The translations under genes were made by a program, and so were the position numbers. A stretch of 48,545 nucleotides of DNA, from positions 1 to 48,545 of the forward strand of contig CALDYJ010000015.1 of NCBI GenBank assembly GCA_937941095.1, in the 5' to 3' direction. The notes beneath the pieces were generated by a model. The model saw only the letters and a list, made by a program, of their open reading frames with translations, was not told the DNA's origin and made no database searches. This DNA comes from an uncultured Saprospiraceae bacterium. Lineage in GTDB: Bacteria; Bacteroidota; Bacteroidia; Chitinophagales; Saprospiraceae. Positions 1-8,835 of the stretch are shown piece after piece (positions within the stretch are counted from its first letter, which is position 1; the number at the start of each line of letters is the position of its first letter).

Positions 1-519
1 AAGTCTAGATTTTTTTGCTTACTTTTTTTATCAATGAAAAAAAGTAAGAATACAAATAAAAAGTAAAATAATCATCCAAGAAGAAGATTACTATTTTTTT
101 GCAAAAGATCAGGAAAGCAGACCTTTTCAATCACAGAAGTCAAGGGCAAAGAAAAGTGCTAAACAATAAAGAATGCATACAAGAGAAAAAAGTTACCGTC
201 CAAAAAGAAAATTTCAAACTAACAAGACATCATCAAAATTTTGTGACATACAACATTTTTTAGATCTAACAACCCATTCTTTAAACCCCATACCTAATTT
301 CTGCAAATAAAACTTATCTTAGAATAGACACAACCAACCAATACTTATTTTGACTAGAGAACAGTATTTAGCTATTTTCAAGAAGCTTCCAGCTTTAAGC
401 ATTTGTTTTTCCTGCAAAATACTTAAGCTAAAACTCTTGATTTTTATTTTTGCATTTTGAACGCTAAACACCAAAGATGAAAGATTAAGTAAATTGCAAA
501 AATCACAAAACTTTCTCTG
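1..519. other. AT-rich non-coding left edge
   Basis: No convincing reading frame is visible on either strand. The one clear structure is a perfect 12-bp inverted repeat, with arms at 18-29 (CTTACTTTTTTT) and 37-48 around a 7-base loop. It lacks a U-rich tail on either strand, so it is only a weak terminator candidate. The rest is A/T-rich sequence downstream of the minus-strand gene that ends at 520. Confidence 0.6.
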
Positions 520-1527
520 CTACTCGTAAGTAAGCCTCACAGATTTGATTCGTGTTAAACTATTCCATTCTCCATTGATCGCCGTCACTTCAACGATATA
601 AGTTCTTTCATTTGTCATAGTGAAAGGAGTGCTATAAGTGTAATTTTGGAATGGACTGGATGATCCACTACTCGAAAAATCAGCAAAAACTAAAGTGCCA
701 CCGAAGTCATTGTAAGCATGACTACGTATCTTAATGTTCAAATCAGTTGAACTAACGTCTCGATAAAGGACTTCTATCTTTTTAATGTTAGTGCCTGCAG
801 GGAAAGTAATTGGAATGGCAAGCGTACCATTGCCCGATAAGTAATGTGCACCTCCAGTTCCTATCTCAAATGGGTGATCATGAAGATCAACTGCTAAAAA
901 TTCTCCCATGCCCAACACAATTTCTTGTTCAGCAGACGTTTCTATTCCCACATATCCATCTGCATCTACTACTAAGTTACGAGTACCAGAGCCAGCTAGA
1001 TCCGTTAATTTTAGTTGCTCATCTATCCGGACATCATCTGTAAAATATCCAGACCAATATTTACCAGAAGAACCTTCTTCGCGATAACTTAGATATCCTG
1101 CGTATAATCCATTGTATCTAGCACCTACCACTCCTGCTGTATTTCCGTAGTCATGATAATTATATCCTGCTACTCCCGCAGTATACCAATTCCCATAATC
1201 GTTGTATCCAATAACAGCACCATCGATACTCCCGGAAGCCCATCCTGTACCTCCGCTTTCAGGAGTCCCACTAACGCCAGAACGTAAGCCGTAAACACTT
1301 GATTTTCCTGGGCCAAAATCTCCTGATTCTCTAATGACTTCTAATCTTCTGTCTAAGATCGATCCTCCACCTTTGCCTCCACCTGCATCCGAGTTTTTCA
1401 ATAAGCCTTGATTTTCTTTATAATTTGTTCTTTCTTTTTCTGTAGATACATTCTTATTTTGGTCTTGTGCATAGGTATACATTACCAATAATAAACTTGA
1501 TATGATAGCAAGTCCAATCTTTTTCAT
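520..1527 (-). CDS. Secreted surface protein of unknown function
   Basis: This 335-residue protein starts with a clear signal peptide (residues 1-20, ending TYAQ). A polar, Gly-rich linker (GGGKGGG near residue 50) follows. Residues about 75-165 are rich in Gly and Tyr and contain short repeats such as AVIGYNDYGNW and AGVAGYNYHDYGN. These resemble the repetitive beta-structured shafts of Bacteroidota surface proteins and phage tail fibres. The segment GTRNLVVDADGYVG near residue 182 is of a type often found in predicted Bacteroidota surface proteins. The last 130 residues look like a beta-sandwich with no catalytic motif. No T9SS tail is evident, so the export route beyond the Sec system is unknown. 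It stands alone, with about 480 bases of non-coding DNA upstream. The secreted nature is well supported; the function is not. Confidence 0.8.
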   Translation of the reverse strand: MKKIGLAIISSLLLVMYTYAQDQNKNVSTEKERTNYKENQGLLKNSDAGGGKGGGSILDRRLEVIRESGDFGPGKSSVYGLRSGVSGTPESGGTGWASGSIDGAVIGYNDYGNWYTAGVAGYNYHDYGNTAGVVGARYNGLYAGYLSYREEGSSGKYWSGYFTDDVRIDEQLKLTDLAGSGTRNLVVDADGYVGIETSAEQEIVLGMGEFLAVDLHDHPFEIGTGGAHYLSGNGTLAIPITFPAGTNIKKIEVLYRDVSSTDLNIKIRSHAYNDFGGTLVFADFSSSGSSSPFQNYTYSTPFTMTNERTYIVEVTAINGEWNSLTRIKSVRLTYE

Positions 1528-2008
1528 TTTGGTTTTTTTAGGTTATACAAGGTTTTCATACATATATTCCTTTAGAATAGAAAAGGTAAATGAAGCAGAA
1601 CGTTATTCTTTATAAGAAATGAATTCAATGGTGTTACAAGAGCAGCGCATTCTTCTTATTCTTAGGATTGGCAAAAGTTGCTACATTGCTCATAAGGAAA
1701 TCAGCAATTCATTTTTTGTTGGATGACTTGCGGTCAATGAGGGAATTATGAATACAATAGAACAACTGGAAATTACTTAGGCTTAATACTATGCAATGTA
1801 CGAACGGGGTTAATATTACCTTCAGGAAAATTGACCGGCTAAGACATGTCAATAATTATTGGAAACTTAAATGAAGTACTAGGTGGAATGATGATTTAAT
1901 GCAGAGGCCCCTTGCAACTAATAGCACTAAAAAAAATCAATGCCTAATGTTGAGAGTCCTTAGGCTTTTTTTGAATTTGGGTTTCAAAAAAGCAACTGAA
2001 TTCAAAAA
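1528..2008. other. Intergenic region with an orphan hairpin
   Basis: No full gene is visible. A plus-strand hairpin at 1942-1965 (GCCTAA pairing with TTAGGC) is followed by seven T residues, as in an intrinsic terminator, yet no plus-strand gene precedes it. A minus-strand frame near 1785-1850 reads PEGNINPVRTLHSIKPK before a stop and is closed by another stop a few codons upstream. This could be the eroded end of a lost gene. I could not assign it. Confidence 0.35.
1942..1972 (+). terminator. Terminator-like hairpin with no gene upstream
   Basis: The arms GCCTAA (1942-1947) and TTAGGC (1960-1965) are followed directly by T7 (1966-1972). The form suits a Rho-independent terminator on the plus strand, but the stem is only 6 bp and no plus-strand coding gene lies upstream in the window. 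It may end a small RNA or be a relic. Confidence 0.3.
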
Positions 2009-2821
2009 TTAACTTAAAAAACTCCTCGCACTATTTAAGGATGAATTAAAAAGATCTCTTTTCTGGATCTTTAAAATTGGTTTGAAGTTATAAGTAATGA
2101 TGATATTAATTAATTGAATGGGCATGATTATAATATCCTTATAAGAAATTTTTGATCCTTCTACATCATTCCATTTACTTAAACTTACCTCATTAACTTG
2201 AGAGGCTAACTTTTTCTTCCCGATTTTATTTCTTAAGCGCATTAACATTTCAATGTCAAAAAGCCATCGACTTTTAAATTTTTTAGAAAATATAAAATGA
2301 GCACTTTCACGACTAAATACCTTAGCTCCACATTGAGTATCATTAATTTTCATACCTATAATCAATACAATTACCTTGTTAATAAGTTTGCTTAAAAATG
2401 CTCTGATGGGATTCCTAATTATATTTTTTTCCTCATGCCTAATCCTAGAACCTATTACCATGCTTTTTTTATGACCAGAAATTTCTAAGTTTTCAACAAG
2501 ATTCTCATAGTCTTTAAATCCCGTTGCGAGATCAGCATCTAAAAATCCAATGTTTTTTGAACTTGTATTATTTAATACATAGTGGACTCCATTTCTTAAT
2601 GCTTCTCCTTTGCCACGGTTGGATTCACAATTTACAAGATGGACTCTATTTGGATGTTTGCTTTTAAATTCGTTGAGCAACTCGAGTGTATTGTCTGAAC
2701 TTCCATCATTGACGAAACAAATGGAATAATCATTTCTACTATTAATAAAGTCCTCAAAAGAATCTAAATCTATTCTATTTGCTTCATTATAGCACGGGAT
2801 AATGATACTGTTATGATTCAT
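2009..2821 (-). CDS. Family 2 glycosyltransferase, DPM1-like
   Basis: This 270-residue GT-A enzyme probably transfers a sugar from a nucleotide donor to a polyprenyl phosphate, as DPM1-like enzymes do. Its N-terminus SIIIPCYNE is typical of GT2. It carries FVNDGSSDNT (37-45) and the metal-binding motif DADLAT (95-100), and its length suits DPM1-like enzymes without a C-terminal membrane domain. A longer frame opens at 2887, but the GT2 core begins immediately at the ATG at 2821, so I prefer that start. It is divergent from the membrane-protein gene at 2982. The likely role is to supply a lipid-linked sugar for that GT-C-like protein. Family assignment is firm; donor and acceptor are inferred. 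Confidence 0.85.
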   Translation of the reverse strand: MNHNSIIIPCYNEANRIDLDSFEDFINSRNDYSICFVNDGSSDNTLELLNEFKSKHPNRVHLVNCESNRGKGEALRNGVHYVLNNTSSKNIGFLDADLATGFKDYENLVENLEISGHKKSMVIGSRIRHEEKNIIRNPIRAFLSKLINKVIVLIIGMKINDTQCGAKVFSRESAHFIFSKKFKSRWLFDIEMLMRLRNKIGKKKLASQVNEVSLSKWNDVEGSKISYKDIIIMPIQLINIIITYNFKPILKIQKRDLFNSSLNSARSFLS

Positions 2822-2981
2822 GGTTATGGGATCTACTAATGTAAACAAAAGTAGGGGGTCACTTATTCTATTCAACTTTACTGCCATTTTTAAAAAAGTG
2901 ACAGGCTATTCGTCATAATTAATATATTTTATTTTTTAATACATCTAATTACCCACTCATCCGTATAATAAGCATTAAAAT

Positions 2982-5900
2982 TTGGCAATTAAATTGTTAA
3001 AAGGCTCTAAATATCTATTTTATTTGGCTTTGCTGCTAGTATTGATACTGCATGCAACGACCCTTCTATTTACCTATCCCTTTACATATGATGCCTTTAC
3101 CCATATATTTTTTGCCGATCACTATTCTAACAATTGGTTTGACAATTGGAATTATAAGTGGTATGCAGGTTTTAATGCCATTTCATATCCTCCTTTAGTC
3201 CACCAGATTATAGGCTTGTTTTCAAAATTAATAGGATTGCAATGGGCATTTTATGTTTGGAGTTTGTTGGTTTTGTGCTTTTTAGTCAGAGGGATATATC
3301 ATTTTGCTTCCTTGTGGGTAAATGAAAAAGCTGCAGCGCTAAGTGCTGTCCTATTTGTATTCACAGGAAGCTTGGTCGAGGCTTTACATTTTTTTGGACA
3401 AGTACCTTTTCTTACGGGTATGGCCTGCCTATTAAATGCTTGCCCTTTTTTGTACAAATGGATTCTAAGAAAACAAAGAATTTATTTGATTTTGACCCTT
3501 TCCTTGCTTACCGTAAATGCAGCAGCTCATCATGTGACCGTTATTTTTGGTATGGCATTTTTTATTTTTCCGACAATTGGTTTAGCGCTTTACGATAGAA
3601 CAATTCTTAAAATTGAAGAAAAAGGCAAAATTCAACTTAAACATATTTGGAATGAACTAGTCCAAAATTTTTGGTCCTTAATTGGATTTGGAATTGCTGT
3701 CCTAGTTTTAATGTTAATTGTTATCCTCCCATATTGGATTATGGCTGGAAGTGATCCCATCGATCAAGTTTCAATTCCACACGGTTCTAGAGAATCTTTT
3801 ATAGAAAAACCAATGTTGGGGATCGTGTTCTTTCTTATCCCCTGGGGTTTGATGCTTTTTTCAATCCCTTATATTTTTCTTTCTTCTTTTCGTAAAAGAA
3901 ATGTTTTTTTAGGCCTTTCACTGATATTGCTTTTTATTCTAGGTTTAGGTGGTACCATCAGTCTTCCAAGATTAATATTGGGAGATACCGCATTTGATAT
4001 TCTCACGATGGATAGATTTACTTTCTGGGCCACCATTTTGAGTCTTCCTTTGTTTGCAGAATTTATCATAAAAGTATTTAGTAATACTTCTTATGTTGGA
4101 AAAATGTTTAGAATTTTTAGAAAAGCAATTTTAATATTTTTCACGATTGGAACTATTCTTTTCAGCCTATTTATAATCAACTTAAATCAACTTAATTCTT
4201 TTCAACCTGCCAAAATTGACCCTGATCCAATCGTTAAATTTATGGATGCCGATCAACATAAAAGCTGGAGATATTGCACCTTAGGTTTTGGTGATCAGAT
4301 GGCATGGTTAGCTACTAAAACAGATGCACTCTCAATAGATGGAAATTATCACTCGGCAAGAAGATTGCCAGAGATGACATCTAGAGCCATTGAAAGAATT
4401 GAAAATGCTAAATTTAAAGGCGAAGAAGGCTTAAAATCGCTAAAAGAATTTTTGACCATCCCTGAGAAGTTTAATTTAAAATACATCTTTTCCAACGATA
4501 AATTTTATGATCCGATTTTATTTTTCACAGGCTGGAATAAAGTAGTCCAATTAGAAAATAAAGTAGTAGTCTGGGAGCGACCCGATATAAATCCATTAAA
4601 AAAAATATTGCCTCGGCAGAATATTCCACTTTATCAAAATTATTTGTGGGGAATTTTACCCTTGTCAAGCTTAGCTATTTTCTTGTTGATATTTCTTTAT
4701 TACTTGATCTTTTATAAAAACACATTTATAAATGACAAGGCAATTCAATATGCTAAATCTTTTGTATGGTTGAAAAATGTTAAAGCATTTTGGCTAACCC
4801 AATTCTCTTGGATAACCATAATCTTTTTGTCTTTTTTTGGTTATGCCTGGACTGTAAATGTTGAATTAAATGATCGATCTGATGCTTCAAAAGTGTTAGA
4901 TAATTATTATGACTTTTTAAGCATAGATAAAAAGGAGAAGGCCTATAATCTTTTAGATGCTGCTTCAAAACCTAGTTATGATCAATTTCTATTGGACTTA
5001 AATGTTTCGGATGGCATAAGATCCTCCTATGCAATTTATGACAGCCTACTATTAAAAAATAAGATTTACTTTACTAAAAATAAAGTCAAAGCAACATACG
5101 ATCTATACCTAACCACTTCTGTAGGAACTTATATCCAAACTGAAGAACATGACTTGACCAAAATAAATAATAGCTGGTCTATTGTATATAAAAGTCCAGA
5201 AAAAAAGATTCCTCCAGACCTTTTTTATAGCAAAGCTGATTTGAATTTTCGTGGTCAAGGGAGAAGAAAAATCGATACAAATCATACAAGAAAAGAGGAC
5301 ATCTTAGATAGACCTGAAGCCTATATCTTAAATGCTTCTCTTGTAAAAAAAGACAAAAACTATTTTATTCTAGGTGAAATTCAAAACATAGATCATATTC
5401 CTTCTTATTTGGTTGTTGAAGGAATATTGAAAAATAAAAAAGATGAAATCATTGCAAAATACAATTGTGCTGAATTGCTCAAACATAGAATACTCCCTCA
5501 AGAAAAAACAGTTTTTAGGATAGATTTTGAACGAATTTCAAAAGAGGATCTAATTGCTTGGAATACAGACTTAGTAGATGCCAAGTACAAAAAATATTTT
5601 TCTGAGGAACCTCATTCATTTGAAGTTTTCTTGAGAACTACAATGTGTGATAAAATACCTTATAAAAATGTTGGTTACGACGATTTAATGTTCGAAGCGA
5701 ATAAACTCAAAGCGAATCTTGTAAATACAGGTACCAAAGACATTACTATTCCCCAGTTATTGTTAGCAGAATATAACAACGAAGATAAAATTGTTTGGGT
5801 ATCTTCTATGTTTTTAAAAAGTAATATAAAAGCACAAAAAGAACTTGACTTTTCGATGGATCTCGACAATAATGAAATCAAGATTTTGCAAAATGCAAAT

Positions 5901-6050
5901 CCTGATAACCTTTATGTAAATGGAATAAGTAAAAATGAACATGAAAAATTTGATGAAATTAATAATCATATTCTGGAAGACCAATCGAGTGTGCTAAACT
6001 ACAATGGAAAGAAATATAAATTATTTATAAACTCTTTTGTATTCGAATGA
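2982..6050 (+). CDS. GT-C-like membrane protein with periplasmic NTF2-like and FxLyD-like domains
   Basis: This 1022-residue protein has about a dozen membrane helices in residues 10-400, two more near 553-577 and 605-628, and a soluble C-terminal part. The first outer loop holds acidic and His residues (TYDAFTHIFFADHY; D37, H41, D46), as in GT-C transferases and the 6-pyruvoyl-tetrahydropterin-synthase-related membrane family. GT-C enzymes use lipid-phosphate sugars. Residues about 632-735 look like an NTF2-like fold. Residues about 775-860 resemble an FxLyD beta-sandwich. Translation probably starts at TTG 2982, because no nearby in-frame ATG would keep the first helix. The stop overlaps the next start (ATGA, 6047-6050), so the two genes are probably co-translated. 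GT-C function is inferred; the membrane topology is clear. Confidence 0.8.
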   Translation: MAIKLLKGSKYLFYLALLLVLILHATTLLFTYPFTYDAFTHIFFADHYSNNWFDNWNYKWYAGFNAISYPPLVHQIIGLFSKLIGLQWAFYVWSLLVLCFLVRGIYHFASLWVNEKAAALSAVLFVFTGSLVEALHFFGQVPFLTGMACLLNACPFLYKWILRKQRIYLILTLSLLTVNAAAHHVTVIFGMAFFIFPTIGLALYDRTILKIEEKGKIQLKHIWNELVQNFWSLIGFGIAVLVLMLIVILPYWIMAGSDPIDQVSIPHGSRESFIEKPMLGIVFFLIPWGLMLFSIPYIFLSSFRKRNVFLGLSLILLFILGLGGTISLPRLILGDTAFDILTMDRFTFWATILSLPLFAEFIIKVFSNTSYVGKMFRIFRKAILIFFTIGTILFSLFIINLNQLNSFQPAKIDPDPIVKFMDADQHKSWRYCTLGFGDQMAWLATKTDALSIDGNYHSARRLPEMTSRAIERIENAKFKGEEGLKSLKEFLTIPEKFNLKYIFSNDKFYDPILFFTGWNKVVQLENKVVVWERPDINPLKKILPRQNIPLYQNYLWGILPLSSLAIFLLIFLYYLIFYKNTFINDKAIQYAKSFVWLKNVKAFWLTQFSWITIIFLSFFGYAWTVNVELNDRSDASKVLDNYYDFLSIDKKEKAYNLLDAASKPSYDQFLLDLNVSDGIRSSYAIYDSLLLKNKIYFTKNKVKATYDLYLTTSVGTYIQTEEHDLTKINNSWSIVYKSPEKKIPPDLFYSKADLNFRGQGRRKIDTNHTRKEDILDRPEAYILNASLVKKDKNYFILGEIQNIDHIPSYLVVEGILKNKKDEIIAKYNCAELLKHRILPQEKTVFRIDFERISKEDLIAWNTDLVDAKYKKYFSEEPHSFEVFLRTTMCDKIPYKNVGYDDLMFEANKLKANLVNTGTKDITIPQLLLAEYNNEDKIVWVSSMFLKSNIKAQKELDFSMDLDNNEIKILQNANPDNLYVNGISKNEHEKFDEINNHILEDQSSVLNYNGKKYKLFINSFVFE

Positions 6051-7279
6051 ATTTAATGAAATCATACTTGCTGATTCTATTAACCTTAAGTGTAGTATTA
6101 TACTTAGCCATTACTTTTTTGGCTTGTTCTGAAAAAAATATTAAGAAAATAGATGTAAAGCGAAATGTACAACTAAAGGTATCACCCCTTTCGAATTCAT
6201 ACAATGCAGGTGATGTAGTAAGACTTAAATTGGATGGTACTAATATAAAGGGAGAATCAATATTTATTTTTTGGGAATCCGTTTTAGGAGATAAAATTTT
6301 TACACAGAAGATGTTACTCGATGACATGATCTTTAGCTTTCCTAAAGAGTTATGCAAAAAGAGTGGGAGTGTAAACATAAGAGTTTCTCATAATGGAAAG
6401 ATAATAGCTAGGACGAAAACCTCAATCAAGGCCTTAAATGCTAAACATAAAATGGATCCTTTTATTGGCCCCAAATCTATTGGAGTAGATCATAACATTA
6501 ATTCAATGCTAGTATGCTATGCAAAAGATAAATACGGTAATCCAGTTGAAAATAATACTGAGATATCTTTTCATTTTCAATCCATCAAAGATGATCAACA
6601 GACAGTTGTTTCAGAAACAAATAACTTGATTGCCTATATGTTTTTTGAAAACCCTAAAGAAACTAAAAAGTATTTGATTGGAGCTAATTGTGGTGACGCC
6701 AACATGGTAGAACAAGAAATATATTTCTTTAACGGCCCGCCCGAAAATGTAAGTTTTAATTTAGTTGATTATTATCCTTATGCCGATGACCGGCACTTGA
6801 TTCATCTAAGAACGAATTCAGTTAAAGATGCTTATGGAAATGTGGTGGCAGATGGGACACTTATTGATTTCATTGTCAAAGAAAATAACATTCAAGTTGG
6901 ACTCTTTAAATCTTACACTATAAGTGGAATTGCTAATGTTTTTATTAATAATCCTGATCATCCTACCAAGTACACTATTACTTCAACAAAAAGTGATGAG
7001 GAGCAAGAACTGATCTTGCAATTTGAAGAAAACATCATCTCTTGCCCGATAAAACAAAGTGGAAGAAAATTAACTATTGGGCCCGTTATTGCCCACCTAG
7101 GTCAGTTTGTATCTGATGGGACTATAGTTAATATAAAAATAAATGATGAAGTACATGGAATCCAATTGGATAATGGACTGGCTACTTTTGAGCTTAATGA
7201 ATATTATTCTGAGAAATCCAAAACATCTGCCTTAGTAAGTGTTGGTAATTTTGAAAATAAAGTGAATATCGAGTGGTAA
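6047..7279 (+). CDS. Lipoprotein with Big_1-like Ig domains
   Basis: This 410-residue protein has a signal peptide ending in a lipobox-like LAITFLAC (C27), so it is probably a lipoprotein. The rest is predicted beta-sandwich. Two segments follow the invasin/Big_1 pattern: KDKYGNPVENNTEISF near residue 160 and VKDAYGNVVADGTLIDF near residue 262. A degenerate third copy may sit near the C-terminus (IGPVIAHLGQFVSDGT). No catalytic motif is visible. The gene is joined to its neighbours by overlaps at both ends, ATGA at 6047 and TAATG at 7277-7281, so it is translated within the same operon. A structural or scaffolding role next to the membrane transferase and hydrolase is inference. Confidence 0.75.
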   Translation: MNLMKSYLLILLTLSVVLYLAITFLACSEKNIKKIDVKRNVQLKVSPLSNSYNAGDVVRLKLDGTNIKGESIFIFWESVLGDKIFTQKMLLDDMIFSFPKELCKKSGSVNIRVSHNGKIIARTKTSIKALNAKHKMDPFIGPKSIGVDHNINSMLVCYAKDKYGNPVENNTEISFHFQSIKDDQQTVVSETNNLIAYMFFENPKETKKYLIGANCGDANMVEQEIYFFNGPPENVSFNLVDYYPYADDRHLIHLRTNSVKDAYGNVVADGTLIDFIVKENNIQVGLFKSYTISGIANVFINNPDHPTKYTITSTKSDEEQELILQFEENIISCPIKQSGRKLTIGPVIAHLGQFVSDGTIVNIKINDEVHGIQLDNGLATFELNEYYSEKSKTSALVSVGNFENKVNIEW

Positions 7280-8835
7280 TGAAAAATTATAAACATATTT
7301 GCTTGATACTATTTGGATTGTCTTGTGCAGTCTATTTTTACATGAAAATTGCTAGTCCCTTTGCTAAAGATTTTAGTAAAGAATACCAGGAAAAAAGAAC
7401 CTTTTATGAAAAATTAAAAAATCACTATCCTGTAATTAATTGGAAAGAAAAGGATGTTATAGGCTGCCCACTGAGCGAAGAAGAAAAAAAGGACATCATG
7501 TCCTCTTACAGAGAAGCATGGTTCTCTTGGAATAAAATGTTGTTGACACATGAAAGTTATGGGATACAAGACTACTTCTCAAAAGAACTGTTAGAAGATT
7601 TTGAACTATTAAAAATTAATAAAGAAAATGATTTTAGAATTGAAAGAATTGATCTTGAACACAATATAGAACCGTATTTGTACTCTTTGGATAGGCAAGT
7701 GTTTGCATTTAAAGATCGAATGGTTAAGATCAGAAAAAGAACTTACAAGGGGAAAGAATTGATCAGTACAAGAGAAGATTTTATATCTTATGAAGTTCTT
7801 ATGATCCTAGAATATGGTAAATGGAAGATTAAACAAATGAAAATTATTGAGAATGATTCAAAAGTTTTGCTCTTACTTAAAAAGAGCAAAACAAGAAAAG
7901 TTGAAAGCGATGCTTTTTTAAAAAATCTTTCTCATATAAAGGATATTGTCGGCATCAATTATTATCCAAAAGATAGCCCATGGATGGAATTTTGGGAAAA
8001 CTTTGATGTTGATGTTGTAAATAATGATTTGAAAGAAATTTCTTCCTTAGGTTTTAATACTATAAGGATATTTGTACCGAATGATGGTCTTGTTAAAAAT
8101 ATGTCTTTTTATGACATTATAGAAAAAATGGAATCTCTATTGAAACTTGCAGATGATCACGGTCTAAAAGTTTTACCTACTTTGTTTGATTTTCCAAGCT
8201 CTTTTGATTTTGATAGCTATACCTATTATGAAAGACAGCTCATGGCTATGCTTACTCATTTTAAAAACAATGAAATCATAATTGGATGGGATTTAAAAAA
8301 CGAACCCGATTTAGATTTTATAATTCATGGGGAAAGTAAGGTCTTGGAGTGTTTAGATTATTTAATTGATCGGGCTCGTATTTATGATGATAAACATCCA
8401 ATCACAGTTGGATGGGCTGATGCATCTCATGCTTTGTATTTTGAAAATAAGTTGGATTTTGTTTGTTTTCATTTTTACGACAAACCAAAACAACTTCGAA
8501 ATGTGATCGAGCGTATAAAGTCTAATACTGAGAAACCAATATTGCTTGAAGAGTATGGTACACCTTCATATCCCTTTTCCTATCCATTGCTAAAGAATAA
8601 ACAAACTATCCAAGCTGCACAAACAACAACGGTTTTAAATATTTGTAAAGAATCGAATATACCTTTTATGCTTTGGACCTTTTATGATTTTAATGAATTA
8701 CCATACAAGGTTTTTTCTTGGAAAAAATGGACTGAATCAAAACAAAAGCATTACGGCCTAAAAGACAAAAATGGTTCTCCTAAAGAGGTTTATTACAGCA
8801 TTAAGAATCAATTAGTACCTTCTGAAGTGGATTAG
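7279..8835 (+). CDS. Membrane-anchored GH5-like glycoside hydrolase with NTF2-like domain
   Basis: This 518-residue protein has one N-terminal membrane segment (about 6-22). An NTF2-like alpha/beta domain (about 68-194) and a clan GH-A TIM barrel (about 210-515) follow. The barrel shows GWDLKNEPD, with E342 as probable acid/base, and PILLEEYGTP, with E425 as probable nucleophile. LWTFYDF and a terminal YYSIKNQ segment are also typical of cellulase-like GH5 proteins. I chose the ATG at 7279, which overlaps the upstream stop by one base, over an in-frame GTG at 7273. The enzyme probably trims or transfers onto the glycan made by the neighbouring genes. Its last 35 bases overlap the oppositely transcribed flippase gene. 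The substrate cannot be read from sequence. Confidence 0.85.
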   Translation: MKNYKHICLILFGLSCAVYFYMKIASPFAKDFSKEYQEKRTFYEKLKNHYPVINWKEKDVIGCPLSEEEKKDIMSSYREAWFSWNKMLLTHESYGIQDYFSKELLEDFELLKINKENDFRIERIDLEHNIEPYLYSLDRQVFAFKDRMVKIRKRTYKGKELISTREDFISYEVLMILEYGKWKIKQMKIIENDSKVLLLLKKSKTRKVESDAFLKNLSHIKDIVGINYYPKDSPWMEFWENFDVDVVNNDLKEISSLGFNTIRIFVPNDGLVKNMSFYDIIEKMESLLKLADDHGLKVLPTLFDFPSSFDFDSYTYYERQLMAMLTHFKNNEIIIGWDLKNEPDLDFIIHGESKVLECLDYLIDRARIYDDKHPITVGWADASHALYFENKLDFVCFHFYDKPKQLRNVIERIKSNTEKPILLEEYGTPSYPFSYPLLKNKQTIQAAQTTTVLNICKESNIPFMLWTFYDFNELPYKVFSWKKWTESKQKHYGLKDKNGSPKEVYYSIKNQLVPSEVD

